In this document: positions 35,062 to 44,429 of the stretch, one piece after another | Numbering within the stretch: position 1 is the first letter of the stretch | Layout: each line of letters starts with the position of its first letter | DNA from: Tsukamurella ocularis | GTDB lineage: Bacteria; Actinomycetota; Actinomycetes; Mycobacteriales; Mycobacteriaceae | Reading direction: 5' to 3' | DNA: 64,000 bases | NCBI RefSeq assembly: GCF_024807615.1 | Contig: NZ_JANUCJ010000002.1 | Coordinates: 744,001-808,000, forward strand | Position numbers and translations under genes: made by a program | The notes under the pieces: generated by a model | The model's database searches: none | What the model saw: the letters and a program-made list of their open reading frames with translations, nothing else | Told to the model about the DNA's origin: nothing

Positions 35062-36312
35062 ATGGCCACGCACCTGGACCGCACCGCCCCGTCACCGGTG
35101 ACCACCGGCGACGCGGTCGCCCGTTCCCGCGGCGGCTATCTGTACCAGCTCGACTTTGTCCGCACGATCACGTTCCTCCTCGTGGTCTTCATCCACACGC
35201 TGACGAACACCAACGACGAGGTCAACGGCACCGTCACCAACGCGATCGCGATGAACCTGCACTTCACCCGCAATGCCTTCTTCGCGCTCACGGGGCTGGT
35301 GCTGGCGTACGGCATCGTCGAACGCGGGGCACGCCTGAGCCCGGTGCAGTTCTGGCGCAAGCGACTCACCCTGGTCATCACGCCGTTCGTGCTGTGGGCG
35401 TTCGCCTACTGGGCCTACGACATGGTGGTCGCCGGCAACGGTGGCAAGATCCCCACTGAGCTGGGCGACTTCTGGAACAGCCTCAAGTGGGGCGGCACCA
35501 ACGGCTACCAGCTGTACTTCATCTTCGTCACGCTGCAGATCTACCTGCTCTTCCCCCTGATCTTCGTGTTCGCCGAGCGGACCCGCCGGTTCCACGCGCC
35601 GATCCTGGCCGCGAGCGCGGTCCTCCAGGTGGGCATCTACGTCGCCGCCACCTACTGGAACCCGACTACCGGGTGGTGGGGCGAGAACTTCTGGCACCTG
35701 TACGCCACGTTCGTTCCGTACCAGTTCTTCATCCTGCTGGGCGTCGTCGCGGCCTTCCACCGGGAGCGGATCGAGGCGGTCCTGCTGCGGCACGCGCCGC
35801 TGATCTTCGCGGCCGCGGCCCTTGTCGCGGTGGGTGCGCAGGTGCTCTACCGGGTGCGCCTCGGTGACGAGACCGCGCCGATCGTGGCGTCGGCGGTATT
35901 CCAACCGGCCAACTTCGTGCTCTACGTCGTGCTGGTCGCGGCGGTGTACACAGTGGGCCTACTGCTGGCGCGCAACCGGCACCGGCTGCCTCGACTCACC
36001 CGCTTCGCCTCGTACGGCGCCAAGCGCTCCTTCGGCGTCTTCCTGGTGCACGTGATGGTCCTGTCGACGCTGCTGCTGCCCCATACGGCCGACGGTGCGC
36101 CGTGGCTCACGACGGTGCTGCCCGCGCCCTTCGGGACCGCCGTCGCGTACGTACTGACGATCGCGATCACACTCGGCATCGTCGAGCTGCTGAGCCGCGC
36201 ACCGAAGGCACAGTGGTGGGTCGGCCGGCCCCGGCCGGCGAAGCGGAAGCAGGCACCGTCGGAGCCGAGCGGGCAGAGCCTCGCCGGCATCGCCCGTTCC
36301 ACGACCTCTTGA
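35062..36312 (+). CDS. Acyltransferase_3-family membrane protein
   Basis: A 416-residue integral membrane protein of the acyltransferase 3 family, which O-acylates sugars and cell-envelope glycans. About ten helices are visible, starting after LYQLDFVRTITFLLVVFIH, with the expected charged residue (RTI) at the first helix and the HTLTNTND stretch. ATG at 35062 is preferred because longer in-frame starts run through the 230-bp upstream region. It is followed 33 bp later by a MerR-type regulator. The acyl donor and target are unknown; modification of an envelope glycolipid is plausible in a mycolate producer. Confidence 0.85.
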   Translation: MATHLDRTAPSPVTTGDAVARSRGGYLYQLDFVRTITFLLVVFIHTLTNTNDEVNGTVTNAIAMNLHFTRNAFFALTGLVLAYGIVERGARLSPVQFWRKRLTLVITPFVLWAFAYWAYDMVVAGNGGKIPTELGDFWNSLKWGGTNGYQLYFIFVTLQIYLLFPLIFVFAERTRRFHAPILAASAVLQVGIYVAATYWNPTTGWWGENFWHLYATFVPYQFFILLGVVAAFHRERIEAVLLRHAPLIFAAAALVAVGAQVLYRVRLGDETAPIVASAVFQPANFVLYVVLVAAVYTVGLLLARNRHRLPRLTRFASYGAKRSFGVFLVHVMVLSTLLLPHTADGAPWLTTVLPAPFGTAVAYVLTIAITLGIVELLSRAPKAQWWVGRPRPAKRKQAPSEPSGQSLAGIARSTTS

Positions 36313-36345
36313 CTCTCCCCGCACTGGAGACCGCAGGCTGATCCC

Positions 36346-37230
36346 GTGACCGACGACAACGCACTGTTCAGCATCGGCGACGTCGCGGCCCGGACCGGGG
36401 CGTCGGTGAAGACGATCCGATTCTGGTCCGACGAGGGCCTCGTCCCCACTATCCGCAGCGCGGCCGGGTATCGGCTGTACGACGCGGAATCGGTGGCACG
36501 GCTCGAGCTGGTGCGGACGCTGCGCGCGCTGGGCCTCGACGTGAGGACGGTGCGTGCCGTGCTCGCGGAGCAGGTCGGCCTCGCCGCGGTGGCCGACGCG
36601 CACGCGAGGGCCCTCGACGCCGAGATCCGCACGCTGCGGATCCGGCGGGCGGTGCTGCGGTCGGTCGCGACCAGGAACAGCACGACCGAGGAGTTGAGAA
36701 TCATGCACGAGATGGCGACATTGTCCGCGACCGAGCGCCAGCGGATCATCGACGAGTTCGTCGACGAGGCCTTCGCCGGCATCGCTGCGGACGCGCCCGG
36801 CGCCCACATCGCGAACGGAATGCGGTCGATGCCCGCCGAGCTGCCCGACGATCCGACGCCCGCCCAGGTGGACGCGTGGATCGAGCTGGCGGAGCTGGTC
36901 GCGGACGAGGAGTTCCGGGCCCGGGCCCGCGAGATGGCGGTCACGGGGGCCGCGGCCACGGAGCCGCCGGTGATGGTGGACCTCGAGGCAGCCCGCACGG
37001 CGGCGGAGAACGGGACCGCTCCGGACTCGGCGGAGGCCGCAGCGTTGCTGGCGACGCTGCTACCGGAGGGAACGGACCGCGTCGGGATGGCCGATCAGAT
37101 GGCGACCTTCACCGACGCACGCGTCGAGCGCTACTGGTCGCTGCTCGGCGCACTGAACGGCTGGCCGCAACGTCCGGCGATGGTGCCGGCAGCGGAGTGG
37201 GTCATCGCCGCGCTCCGCGCGCACGCGTAG
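36346..37230 (+). CDS. MerR-family transcriptional regulator
   Basis: A 294-residue regulator. The first 75 residues are the winged helix-turn-helix (FSIGDVAARTGASVKTIRFWSDEGLV, GYRLYDAESVARL), followed by a coiled dimerisation helix. The C-terminal roughly 190 residues are a long helical region, larger than the ligand domain of metal-sensing MerR proteins, without a cysteine metal site. It may sense an organic ligand. GTG at 36346. The gene runs convergently to the amidohydrolase with a 3-bp gap. Confidence 0.88.
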   Translation: MTDDNALFSIGDVAARTGASVKTIRFWSDEGLVPTIRSAAGYRLYDAESVARLELVRTLRALGLDVRTVRAVLAEQVGLAAVADAHARALDAEIRTLRIRRAVLRSVATRNSTTEELRIMHEMATLSATERQRIIDEFVDEAFAGIAADAPGAHIANGMRSMPAELPDDPTPAQVDAWIELAELVADEEFRARAREMAVTGAAATEPPVMVDLEAARTAAENGTAPDSAEAAALLATLLPEGTDRVGMADQMATFTDARVERYWSLLGALNGWPQRPAMVPAAEWVIAALRAHA

Positions 37231-37233
37231 CGG

Positions 37234-38316
37234 CTACCGGGGCAGGTCGGCGAGCTCGCCACGGACCACCACTGCCGACGGTGCCGGCAGGGCACCGTGG
37301 GCGAGCGCGATGCGCGGGTCCTCGTCGTAGATCACGAGGTCGGCGGGGGCGCCGTCGTCGATTCCGGCGAAGCCGAGCCACTGTCGCGCCCGCCAGGACG
37401 CGGCGGCGACGGCCTCCTCGGGCGGCATGACGGCGGCGAGGGCCTCGATCTCCCGCGGTAGGGCACCGTGCACGTTGAAGCCGCCGGCATCGGTGCCCGC
37501 GTACAGGGCGACGCCCGCCTCCCACGCGGCCCGGAACGTCGCCTTGCGACGGTCGTGCAGCGCCATCATGTGCCGGTGGTAAGTGGGGAACTTCTCACGG
37601 GCGGGTTCGGCGATGGAGGGGAAGTTCTCGATCTGGATCAAGGTGGGCACCAGGCCGATCCCCTTCTCGACCATGACCTCGATGGTGTCGGCGGTGAGGC
37701 CCGAGCCGTGCTCGATCGCGTCGACGCCGGCGGCCAGCAGGCCGGGGAGGGCGTCCTCACCGAAGACGTGCGCGGTGATCCGGGCCCCGGCGTCGTGCGC
37801 CACGTCGACGGCCTCGGCGAGGACGTCGTCGGGCCACAACGGCGCGAGGTCGCCGGTGGACCGGTCGATCCAGTCGCCCACCAACTTGATCCACGGGTGT
37901 CCCTCGGCGGCGCGCCGGCGGACGGCGTCGACGAGCTGCGACGGGTCCTCGAGCTGTTCGCCGAGCCCGCGCGTGTACCGCTTGACCAGCGCGATGTGCC
38001 GGCCCATCCGCACGAACCGCGGCAGTCCGGGCCGCCCGTCCAGCGGTGACGTGTCGAGGTCGGAACCGGGCTCGCGGATCACGGTGACGCCGACGGCGAC
38101 GTCCTCCAGCGCGAGGGCGCGACCGCGCACCAGGTCGGGCTCGCCCTCCTCGACGATGCCGACGTGGCAGTGCGCGTCGACGTAGCCGGGCACCGCGAAG
38201 CCGCGCAGCTCGGTGGCGGGACCGCCCGGATCCGACAGGTGCAGGACACCGTCGGACACCCAGAACTCGCCCTCGCCGCCGGGTAGGACGGCGCCGGTGA
38301 AGTGCAGATCGCTCAC
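37234..38316 (-). CDS. Amidohydrolase-family protein
   Basis: A 360-residue metal-dependent hydrolase of the amidohydrolase superfamily. The PGYVDAHCHVG motif supplies the two early metal-binding His. A later HVFGED/IEHGSG pair and AGTDAGG give the remaining ligands and the catalytic Asp. It corresponds in position to M. tuberculosis Rv2915c beside ffh. The substrate is unknown; the fold suits imidazolonepropionase- or prolidase-like chemistry. GTG at 38316 is the start. Confidence 0.87.
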   Translation of the reverse strand: MSDLHFTGAVLPGGEGEFWVSDGVLHLSDPGGPATELRGFAVPGYVDAHCHVGIVEEGEPDLVRGRALALEDVAVGVTVIREPGSDLDTSPLDGRPGLPRFVRMGRHIALVKRYTRGLGEQLEDPSQLVDAVRRRAAEGHPWIKLVGDWIDRSTGDLAPLWPDDVLAEAVDVAHDAGARITAHVFGEDALPGLLAAGVDAIEHGSGLTADTIEVMVEKGIGLVPTLIQIENFPSIAEPAREKFPTYHRHMMALHDRRKATFRAAWEAGVALYAGTDAGGFNVHGALPREIEALAAVMPPEEAVAAASWRARQWLGFAGIDDGAPADLVIYDEDPRIALAHGALPAPSAVVVRGELADLPR

Positions 38317-38406
38317 CCCGGCAACCCTACGTCGTGAAACCGGTCGATTTCGACCTGACGATCGATATCCTCGCCACCGACGAGAAATCCCCCGATTCCT
38401 CGACGC

Positions 38407-39966
38407 TTACCGCTTCTTGCGCAGCTGCTCCTCGAGCGCGGCCATGTCGATCCCCTCGAGGCCGGGCGGCAGCTGGTTGAGCCCCTGGGGCATGCCGGAC
38501 AGGTCCATCCCGGCGGGCATGGCGGGGAAGCCGCCCGCACGGGGCGTTGCGGGGCCGGTCTGCCGGGCGCGGTTGTTCTTCTTGCCCTGCTTGCCCTTCT
38601 GCTTGCGCTTGGAGAGCCGCTTGGGGGCGCCGCCACCGAAGCCGGCCATCTGCGACATCATCTTGCGCGCCTCGAAGAACCGGTCCACCAGCTGGTTCAC
38701 GTCGGTGACGGTGACGCCGGAGCCCTTGGCTATGCGCAGGCGACGGGAAGCGTTGATGATCTTCGGGTCGCTGCGCTCGGCCGGGGTCATGCCGCGGATG
38801 ATCGCCTGGATCCGGTCGAGCTGGCTGTCGTCGACGGCCGCGAGGGCGTCCTTCATCTGGCCAGCGCCGGGCAGCATGCCCAGCAGGTTCCCGATGGGCC
38901 CCATCTTGCGGATCATCAGCATCTGGTCGAGGAAGTCCTCGAGGGTCAGCTCCCCGGAGGTGATCTTGGCGGCCGCCTCCTCCGCCTTCTGCTGATCCAT
39001 GTGCTGCTCGGCCTGCTCGATGAGCGAAAGCACATCGCCCATGCCGAGGATCCGGGAGCTCATCCGGTCCGGGTGGAAGACGTCGAAGTCGTCGAGCTTC
39101 TCGCCCGTGGACGCGAAGAGGATCGGCTTGCCGGTGATCTCGCGGACCGAGAGCGCCGCGCCGCCGCGGGCGTCGCCGTCGAGCTTGGTGAGCACGACGC
39201 CGGTGAAGTCGACGCCGTCGGCGAAGGCCTGCGCGGTGGTCACCGCGTCCTGGCCGATCATGGCGTCGAGGACGAACAGCACCTCGTCGGGGTCGACGGC
39301 GTCGCGGATCGCCTTGGCCTGCCCCATCAGCTCCTCGTCGATGCCGAGGCGGCCGGCGGTGTCGACGATCACGACGTCGTGCTGCTTGGCCCGGGCCTCG
39401 GCGATGCCGCCGCTCGCGACCTCGACGGGGTCGGCCGCGCTGACGCCGAGCACGCCCTCACCGCCGACGGACGTGCCGGGGTGCGGCGCGTAGGTCGGCA
39501 CGCCGGCCCGCTCGCCGACGATCTTCAGCTGGTCGACGGCACCAGGACGCTGCAGGTCACAGGCCACGAGCATCGGGGTGTGGCCCTGCTTCTTGAGGAA
39601 GTGGGCCAGCTTGCCGGCGAGCGTGGTCTTACCGGCGCCCTGCAGGCCGGCCAGCATGATCACGGTCGGCGGGGTCTTCGCCAGGTTCAGCCGCCGGGTC
39701 TCGCCGCCGAGGATGGCGACGAGTTCCTCGTTGACGATCTTGACGATCTGCTGCGCGGGGTTGAGCGCGGCCGAGACCTCGTGGCCCTTGGCCCGCTCCT
39801 TGACCCGGGCGACGAAGGCGCGCACCACGGGCAGCGCGACGTCGGCCTCGAGCAGCGCGAGCCTGATCTCGCGCGCCGTCGCGTCGATATCGGCGTCGGT
39901 GAGCCGGCCCTTGCCGCGCAGGTCCTTGAGCGCGCCTGTGAGCCGATCGGAGAGGGATTCGAACAT
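38407..39966 (-). CDS. ffh: Signal recognition particle protein Ffh
   Basis: A 519-residue SRP54 homologue that binds signal peptides of nascent membrane proteins and, with 4.5S RNA, docks to FtsY. The N domain begins MFESLSDRL; the GTPase G domain has GLQGAGKTTLAGKLA, DTAGRLG and TKLDGDARGGAA. The methionine-rich M domain (MLMIRKMGPIGNLLGMLPG) ends in a Lys-rich and then Met/Pro/Gly-rich tail. Partner FtsY is encoded about 4.5 kb upstream in the same direction. Confidence 0.97.
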   Translation of the reverse strand: MFESLSDRLTGALKDLRGKGRLTDADIDATAREIRLALLEADVALPVVRAFVARVKERAKGHEVSAALNPAQQIVKIVNEELVAILGGETRRLNLAKTPPTVIMLAGLQGAGKTTLAGKLAHFLKKQGHTPMLVACDLQRPGAVDQLKIVGERAGVPTYAPHPGTSVGGEGVLGVSAADPVEVASGGIAEARAKQHDVVIVDTAGRLGIDEELMGQAKAIRDAVDPDEVLFVLDAMIGQDAVTTAQAFADGVDFTGVVLTKLDGDARGGAALSVREITGKPILFASTGEKLDDFDVFHPDRMSSRILGMGDVLSLIEQAEQHMDQQKAEEAAAKITSGELTLEDFLDQMLMIRKMGPIGNLLGMLPGAGQMKDALAAVDDSQLDRIQAIIRGMTPAERSDPKIINASRRLRIAKGSGVTVTDVNQLVDRFFEARKMMSQMAGFGGGAPKRLSKRKQKGKQGKKNNRARQTGPATPRAGGFPAMPAGMDLSGMPQGLNQLPPGLEGIDMAALEEQLRKKR

Positions 39967-39975
39967 TGCTCCAGA

Positions 39976-42474
39976 CTATCGGGTCGGCTCGTCGTCCGGT
40001 GGCGCAGGCGGCGCGGCCTCCGGCAGAACGGCGATGACGGCCTCCTCGGCGCGGGCCCGAACGACCGCTTCGTCGCCGGGCACCGCGAGGCAGAAGACGT
40101 CGACGGCGGTGGCGCCGAGGGTGGCGACCTTCGCCCACCGGACGTCGACCCCGGCGTCGTCGAGGGCGCCCGCGACCCGCGCGAGCAGGCCCGGGGTATC
40201 ACCGGACCGGACTTCGAGGACTACGGTGCCGGGGGCGCCGTCGAACCAGTGCAGCCGGGGTGGGGCGGCCACCCGCAAGGGCGGGGCGGCGACGCTGCCG
40301 TCAACGGGGGCGGCCGCGGCGCGCTCGCGGGCGCGCAGTTCGGCGAGTACGTCGGCGCCGTCGAGCGCGGCGAGCAGCCGCTGCCGGACGACCGCCGGGT
40401 CGGGAGGGTCGCCGAAGGTGGGCACCACGAGGAAGGTGTTGACCGCGCACTCCCCCACGGCGCCGACGGACGCGCTCTGCACCCGCAGGCCCGCGAGCGC
40501 GAGGACGGCGGACATCCGGGCGAGGACGCCTCGCCGGTCGGGGCCTACGACGGCGACGGTGAAGGTGTGCGGCCCCAGCGCGGGCGCGGGCGTGATCCGC
40601 ACATGCGTCCCGCCGGTGGCGGCGAGCGCCGCCACTTCCTCGGGCACGGGACCGGGCTGCGGCGCAGGCTCCCCGTCCAGCACGCGGCGGGTGCGGCGGA
40701 CGAGCTCGCCGATGAGTCGCGACTTCCAGTCGCCCCAGACGCCGGGCCCGGTGGCGAGCGAGTCGGCCTCCGCGAGGGCGTGCAGCAGTTCCAGCAGCAC
40801 AGGATCGTGGTCGACCTTCTCCGCGACCATCTCGATCGTTGCGGGATCGTCGAGGTCGCGCCGGGTGGCGACGGCGGGCAGCAGGAGGTGATGGCGGACC
40901 ATCGCGGCGAGCAGGGCGGTGTCGTCGGCGGAGAGCCCGAGGCGGGCGGCGATGGCCTCGGCGAGTTCGGCGCCGATCACGCTGTGGTCGCCGCCGCGGC
41001 CCTTGCCCAGGTCGTGCAGCAACGCGCCGAGCACGAGCAGGTCGGGTCGCGCGACGTCGGTGGCGCGGCCCGCGGCGTGCGCGGCGGTCTCCATGAGGTG
41101 CCGGTCCACGGTCCACGTGTGCACCGCGTCGCGCGGCGGGAGGTCGCGGACGGCACCCCACTCGGGCAGCAGGCGCCCCCAGAGGCCGGTACGGTCGAGC
41201 GCCTCGATCACGGGCACGGCGCTGCGCCCGGCGCCGAGCAGGGCGAGCAGGTCGGCGACGGTCTCCGGCGACCAAGGGCTGCGCGGGGCGGGCGCGACCT
41301 CGGCGAGCCTGGCCAGGGTGGACGCCGACAGGGGCAGCCCGGAGGCGGCGGCCGCGGCGGCGACCCGGACCGTGAGACCCGTGTCGCGGTCCGGCCGGGC
41401 ATCGCGGGCGAGCGCGACCTCGCCGGCGTGCTCGACGACGCCCTCGGCGAGTGGTCGCCGGACGGGCGGCCGGCGCAGCCGGGCGAAGCCGCGGCGCGGC
41501 ACGGCGTTCTGGGCCGTGCGGATGCCCACGTCGACGGCGTAAGCCACGGTGCGGCCGCTGTCGCTGATGGTGCGGGCCAGGTCGAATCGGTCGCCGAGGC
41601 GGAGCGCGGCCCCGATCTCGTCGGCCTCCTGGGCGCGCACCTGCTCCCGTGCGCGACCGGCGATGCGGTGCAGTTCGGTGCGTACGTCGAGCAGCCGGGC
41701 GTAGGCGGCGGCCAAATCGTTGCCGGTGGTGCCGCTCGGCGTTGCCGACGGGGTCGGGATCCCGTCGGTCAGCTGGGCGAGCGAGAGGGCCTGGAGGAGC
41801 TGCACGTCGCGCATGCCGCCGCGACCGTTCTTGAGGTCGGGTTCGGCGCGGTGGGCGATCTCCCCGGAGCGGCGCCACCGCTCGCGTGCCTGCTCGGCGA
41901 GGTCGTCGACGCGGGAGCGGATATCGGCGCGCCATTGCCGGCGCACGCCGCTGATGAGCAGGTTCGTGATCTCCTCGTCGCCGACGATGTGCCGGGCGTC
42001 GAGCAGGCCGAGGGCCGCGGTGAGATCGGACCGCGCGACGCGGACCGCCTCGGGGACGGTGCGGACGCTGTGGTCGAGCTTGATGTGCGCGTCCCACAGC
42101 GGATACCAGATGCTCTCGGCGACTGCCGTCACGCGTTCCGGATCCAGCCCGTCGTCGTGCACGAGCAGAAGGTCGAAGTCGCTGTGGGGCAGCAGCTCCC
42201 GACGCCCCAGTCCCCCGACGGCGACGAGGGCGAGCCCGCTGTCCGGTCCGATCCCGGCGGCGGCGCCGTGGGTGGTGAGCCACACCTCGGCCAAGTCGGC
42301 GAGGGCGCCGCGCAGGGCGGCGGGCTCGAGCCGGTGCGGGCCGGACGCCCGGTCGAGGAGCCGGGCGCGGGCGGCGACGAGTTCCTTCGCGCCGCTGAGT
42401 CCGCCCGTCTGCCCGCCGCCCGCGGGCGACCCGCTCTCCCCGACCGTCATGATCGCCCTGTCCGGCACCGTCAT
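39976..42474 (-). CDS. glnD: PII uridylyl/adenylyl-transferase and removing enzyme GlnD
   Basis: An 832-residue bifunctional nitrogen sensor. The nucleotidyltransferase domain carries VGGLGRRELLPHSDFDLLL (GlnB-modifying site). The HD domain follows (LLVLGALLHDLGKGRGGDHS), and two ACT domains near the C-terminus bind glutamine (VVGPDRRGVLARM, EVRSGDTPGLLARVAG). In actinobacteria the modification is adenylylation of PII. It lies 5 bp from glnB, in the conserved amt-glnB-glnD operon. Confidence 0.95.
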   Translation of the reverse strand: MTVPDRAIMTVGESGSPAGGGQTGGLSGAKELVAARARLLDRASGPHRLEPAALRGALADLAEVWLTTHGAAAGIGPDSGLALVAVGGLGRRELLPHSDFDLLLVHDDGLDPERVTAVAESIWYPLWDAHIKLDHSVRTVPEAVRVARSDLTAALGLLDARHIVGDEEITNLLISGVRRQWRADIRSRVDDLAEQARERWRRSGEIAHRAEPDLKNGRGGMRDVQLLQALSLAQLTDGIPTPSATPSGTTGNDLAAAYARLLDVRTELHRIAGRAREQVRAQEADEIGAALRLGDRFDLARTISDSGRTVAYAVDVGIRTAQNAVPRRGFARLRRPPVRRPLAEGVVEHAGEVALARDARPDRDTGLTVRVAAAAAASGLPLSASTLARLAEVAPAPRSPWSPETVADLLALLGAGRSAVPVIEALDRTGLWGRLLPEWGAVRDLPPRDAVHTWTVDRHLMETAAHAAGRATDVARPDLLVLGALLHDLGKGRGGDHSVIGAELAEAIAARLGLSADDTALLAAMVRHHLLLPAVATRRDLDDPATIEMVAEKVDHDPVLLELLHALAEADSLATGPGVWGDWKSRLIGELVRRTRRVLDGEPAPQPGPVPEEVAALAATGGTHVRITPAPALGPHTFTVAVVGPDRRGVLARMSAVLALAGLRVQSASVGAVGECAVNTFLVVPTFGDPPDPAVVRQRLLAALDGADVLAELRARERAAAAPVDGSVAAPPLRVAAPPRLHWFDGAPGTVVLEVRSGDTPGLLARVAGALDDAGVDVRWAKVATLGATAVDVFCLAVPGDEAVVRARAEEAVIAVLPEAAPPAPPDDEPTR

Positions 42475-42479
42475 CCTCG

Positions 42480-42833
<354 letters not shown>

Positions 42834-42870
42834 TTAAGTCGGATGTGGATTCAGCTTAGATCCGGTCCCC

Positions 42871-44199
42871 TCAGACCAGGTCGTAAGCCGTCTCGGCGTG
42901 CTCGGAGTTGTCGATGCCGTCGGCCTCTTCCTCCTTGTCGATGCGCCAGCCGAGCGGCTTGAGCGCGAAGGCGATGACGGCGGTGAGGATCGCCGTGAAG
43001 GCGAGGGCGACCGCGGCGATGACGATCTGGACCACCAACTGCTTGTAGTCGCCGCCGTAGAAGAGGCCGGTGTCCTTGGCCAGGAAGCCGAGCGCGACGG
43101 TGCCGATCACTCCGGCCACCAGGTGCACGCCCACCACGTCGAGCGAGTCGTCGAAGCCGAACTTCGACTTGAGGCCCACGCCGAAGGCGGCGGCGACACC
43201 GGCCACGACGCCGAGGATGAGGGCGCCCACGGGAGTCACGTTCGCGCATGCCGGGGTGATGGCGACGAGGCCGGCGACGACGCCCGACGCAGCGCCCACC
43301 GTGGTGGCGTGGCCGTCGCGGAACTTCTCCACCGCGAGCCAGCCGAGCATTGCGGCGGCGGTGGCGGCGGTCGTGTTGACCCAGGCCAGTCCGGCCGTGG
43401 CATTGGCGCCGAGCGCGGAGCCTGCGTTGAAGCCGAACCAGCCGAACCACAGCAGCGCGGCGCCGAGCATCACGAACGGGATGTTGTGCGGGCGGTAGGA
43501 GTGCTTGCCGAAGCCGAGTCGCTTGCCGACGATGATCGCCAGCACGAGGCCGGCGATACCGGCGTTGATGTGCACGACGGTGCCGCCAGCGAAGTCGATG
43601 GGCGCCACGGTGGCGTGGCCGTCGGTGGTGCCGAACATCTTCGCGGCGATGCCGCCCTCGGCACCCGACAGCAGGCCACCGCCCCACACCATGTGCGCCA
43701 GGGGCAGGTACACGATGGTGGTCCAGATGCCGGTGAACAGCAGCCACGTCCCGAACTTCACGCGCTCGGCGAGGGCGCCCGAGATCAGCGCGACGGTGAT
43801 CACGGCGAAGGTCAGCTGGAAGCCGGCGAAGACGATCGCCGGGAGGCCGCTGCCCGCGGCGTTGAGCACCACCAGGGTGTCCTCACCCGACGGCTTGGTC
43901 TCCATCAGCTGGTCGAGACCGAAGTACTTGAAGGGATTGTCGAACAGCCCGAGATAGTTGCCCTCGCCGGAGAACGACATCGAGTAGCCCCACAGCACGT
44001 AGATCACGGAGACCAGCCCGAGCGAGCCGATCGACATCATCATCATGTTGAGCACGCTCTTCTGGCGGGAGAGACCGCCGTAGAAGAACGCGAGGGCAGG
44101 CGTCATGAGCAGCACCAACGCTGCGGACATCAGCATCCACGCGGTGGTGCCGGAGTCGACCTTGCCGAACAGTTCGTCGGGCACAGAAGCCAAGAGCAC
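42871..44199 (-). CDS. amt: Ammonium transporter Amt
   Basis: A 442-residue, eleven-helix ammonium channel. Family marks are FYGGLSRQKSVLNMMMMS, the signature DFAGGTVVHINAGIAGLV and the twin pore histidines. The chain ends with a cytoplasmic tail that contacts PII. The start is GTG at 44199, eight bases after GGAGG. The operon order amt-glnB-glnD and GlnR-like boxes upstream indicate induction under nitrogen limitation. Confidence 0.96.
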   Translation of the reverse strand: MLLASVPDELFGKVDSGTTAWMLMSAALVLLMTPALAFFYGGLSRQKSVLNMMMMSIGSLGLVSVIYVLWGYSMSFSGEGNYLGLFDNPFKYFGLDQLMETKPSGEDTLVVLNAAGSGLPAIVFAGFQLTFAVITVALISGALAERVKFGTWLLFTGIWTTIVYLPLAHMVWGGGLLSGAEGGIAAKMFGTTDGHATVAPIDFAGGTVVHINAGIAGLVLAIIVGKRLGFGKHSYRPHNIPFVMLGAALLWFGWFGFNAGSALGANATAGLAWVNTTAATAAAMLGWLAVEKFRDGHATTVGAASGVVAGLVAITPACANVTPVGALILGVVAGVAAAFGVGLKSKFGFDDSLDVVGVHLVAGVIGTVALGFLAKDTGLFYGGDYKQLVVQIVIAAVALAFTAILTAVIAFALKPLGWRIDKEEEADGIDNSEHAETAYDLV

Positions 44200-44260
44200 G
44201 GGAAACCTCCTCGGGCGCGCCGCCGTTGCGGTGCGAGTGAGAACAGCTTCTGCGGCCGCG

Positions 44261-44298
44261 GTTTCCCTGCGGGGGCGCTCGTGTTGCTCGTGTGTAAC
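44261..44298 (-). promoter_or_regulatory. GlnR-like box upstream of amt
   Basis: Read on the minus strand, four five-base blocks are spaced by exactly six bases: GTTAC-n6-GCAAC-n6-GCCCC-n6-GAAAC. This follows the GTnAC-n6-GAAAC-n6-GTnAC-n6-GAAAC arrangement reported for actinobacterial GlnR at amtB. The third block is a poor match. It ends 62 bp from the amt start. Confidence 0.55.
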
Positions 44299-44324
44299 CG
44301 GTCAGCCCTACATCGAGGCCTCCG

Positions 44325-44340
44325 GTTACGCCCGTGTTTC
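44325..44340 (-). promoter_or_regulatory. Second GlnR-like half box
   Basis: On the minus strand GAAAC-n6-GTAAC, one matching pair of GlnR blocks with the correct spacing, 27 bp further from amt than the first box. Two such sites in one 230-bp promoter make a chance match less likely. Confidence 0.4.
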
Positions 44341-44429
44341 CGGCGGCGCCAGAGATTTCGCATTCCGCAGCGCTTCGAGCCCGAATGCGGCCTCGAACCC
44401 AGGCTCAGTGCGGAATTCCCGGCGTTTTC

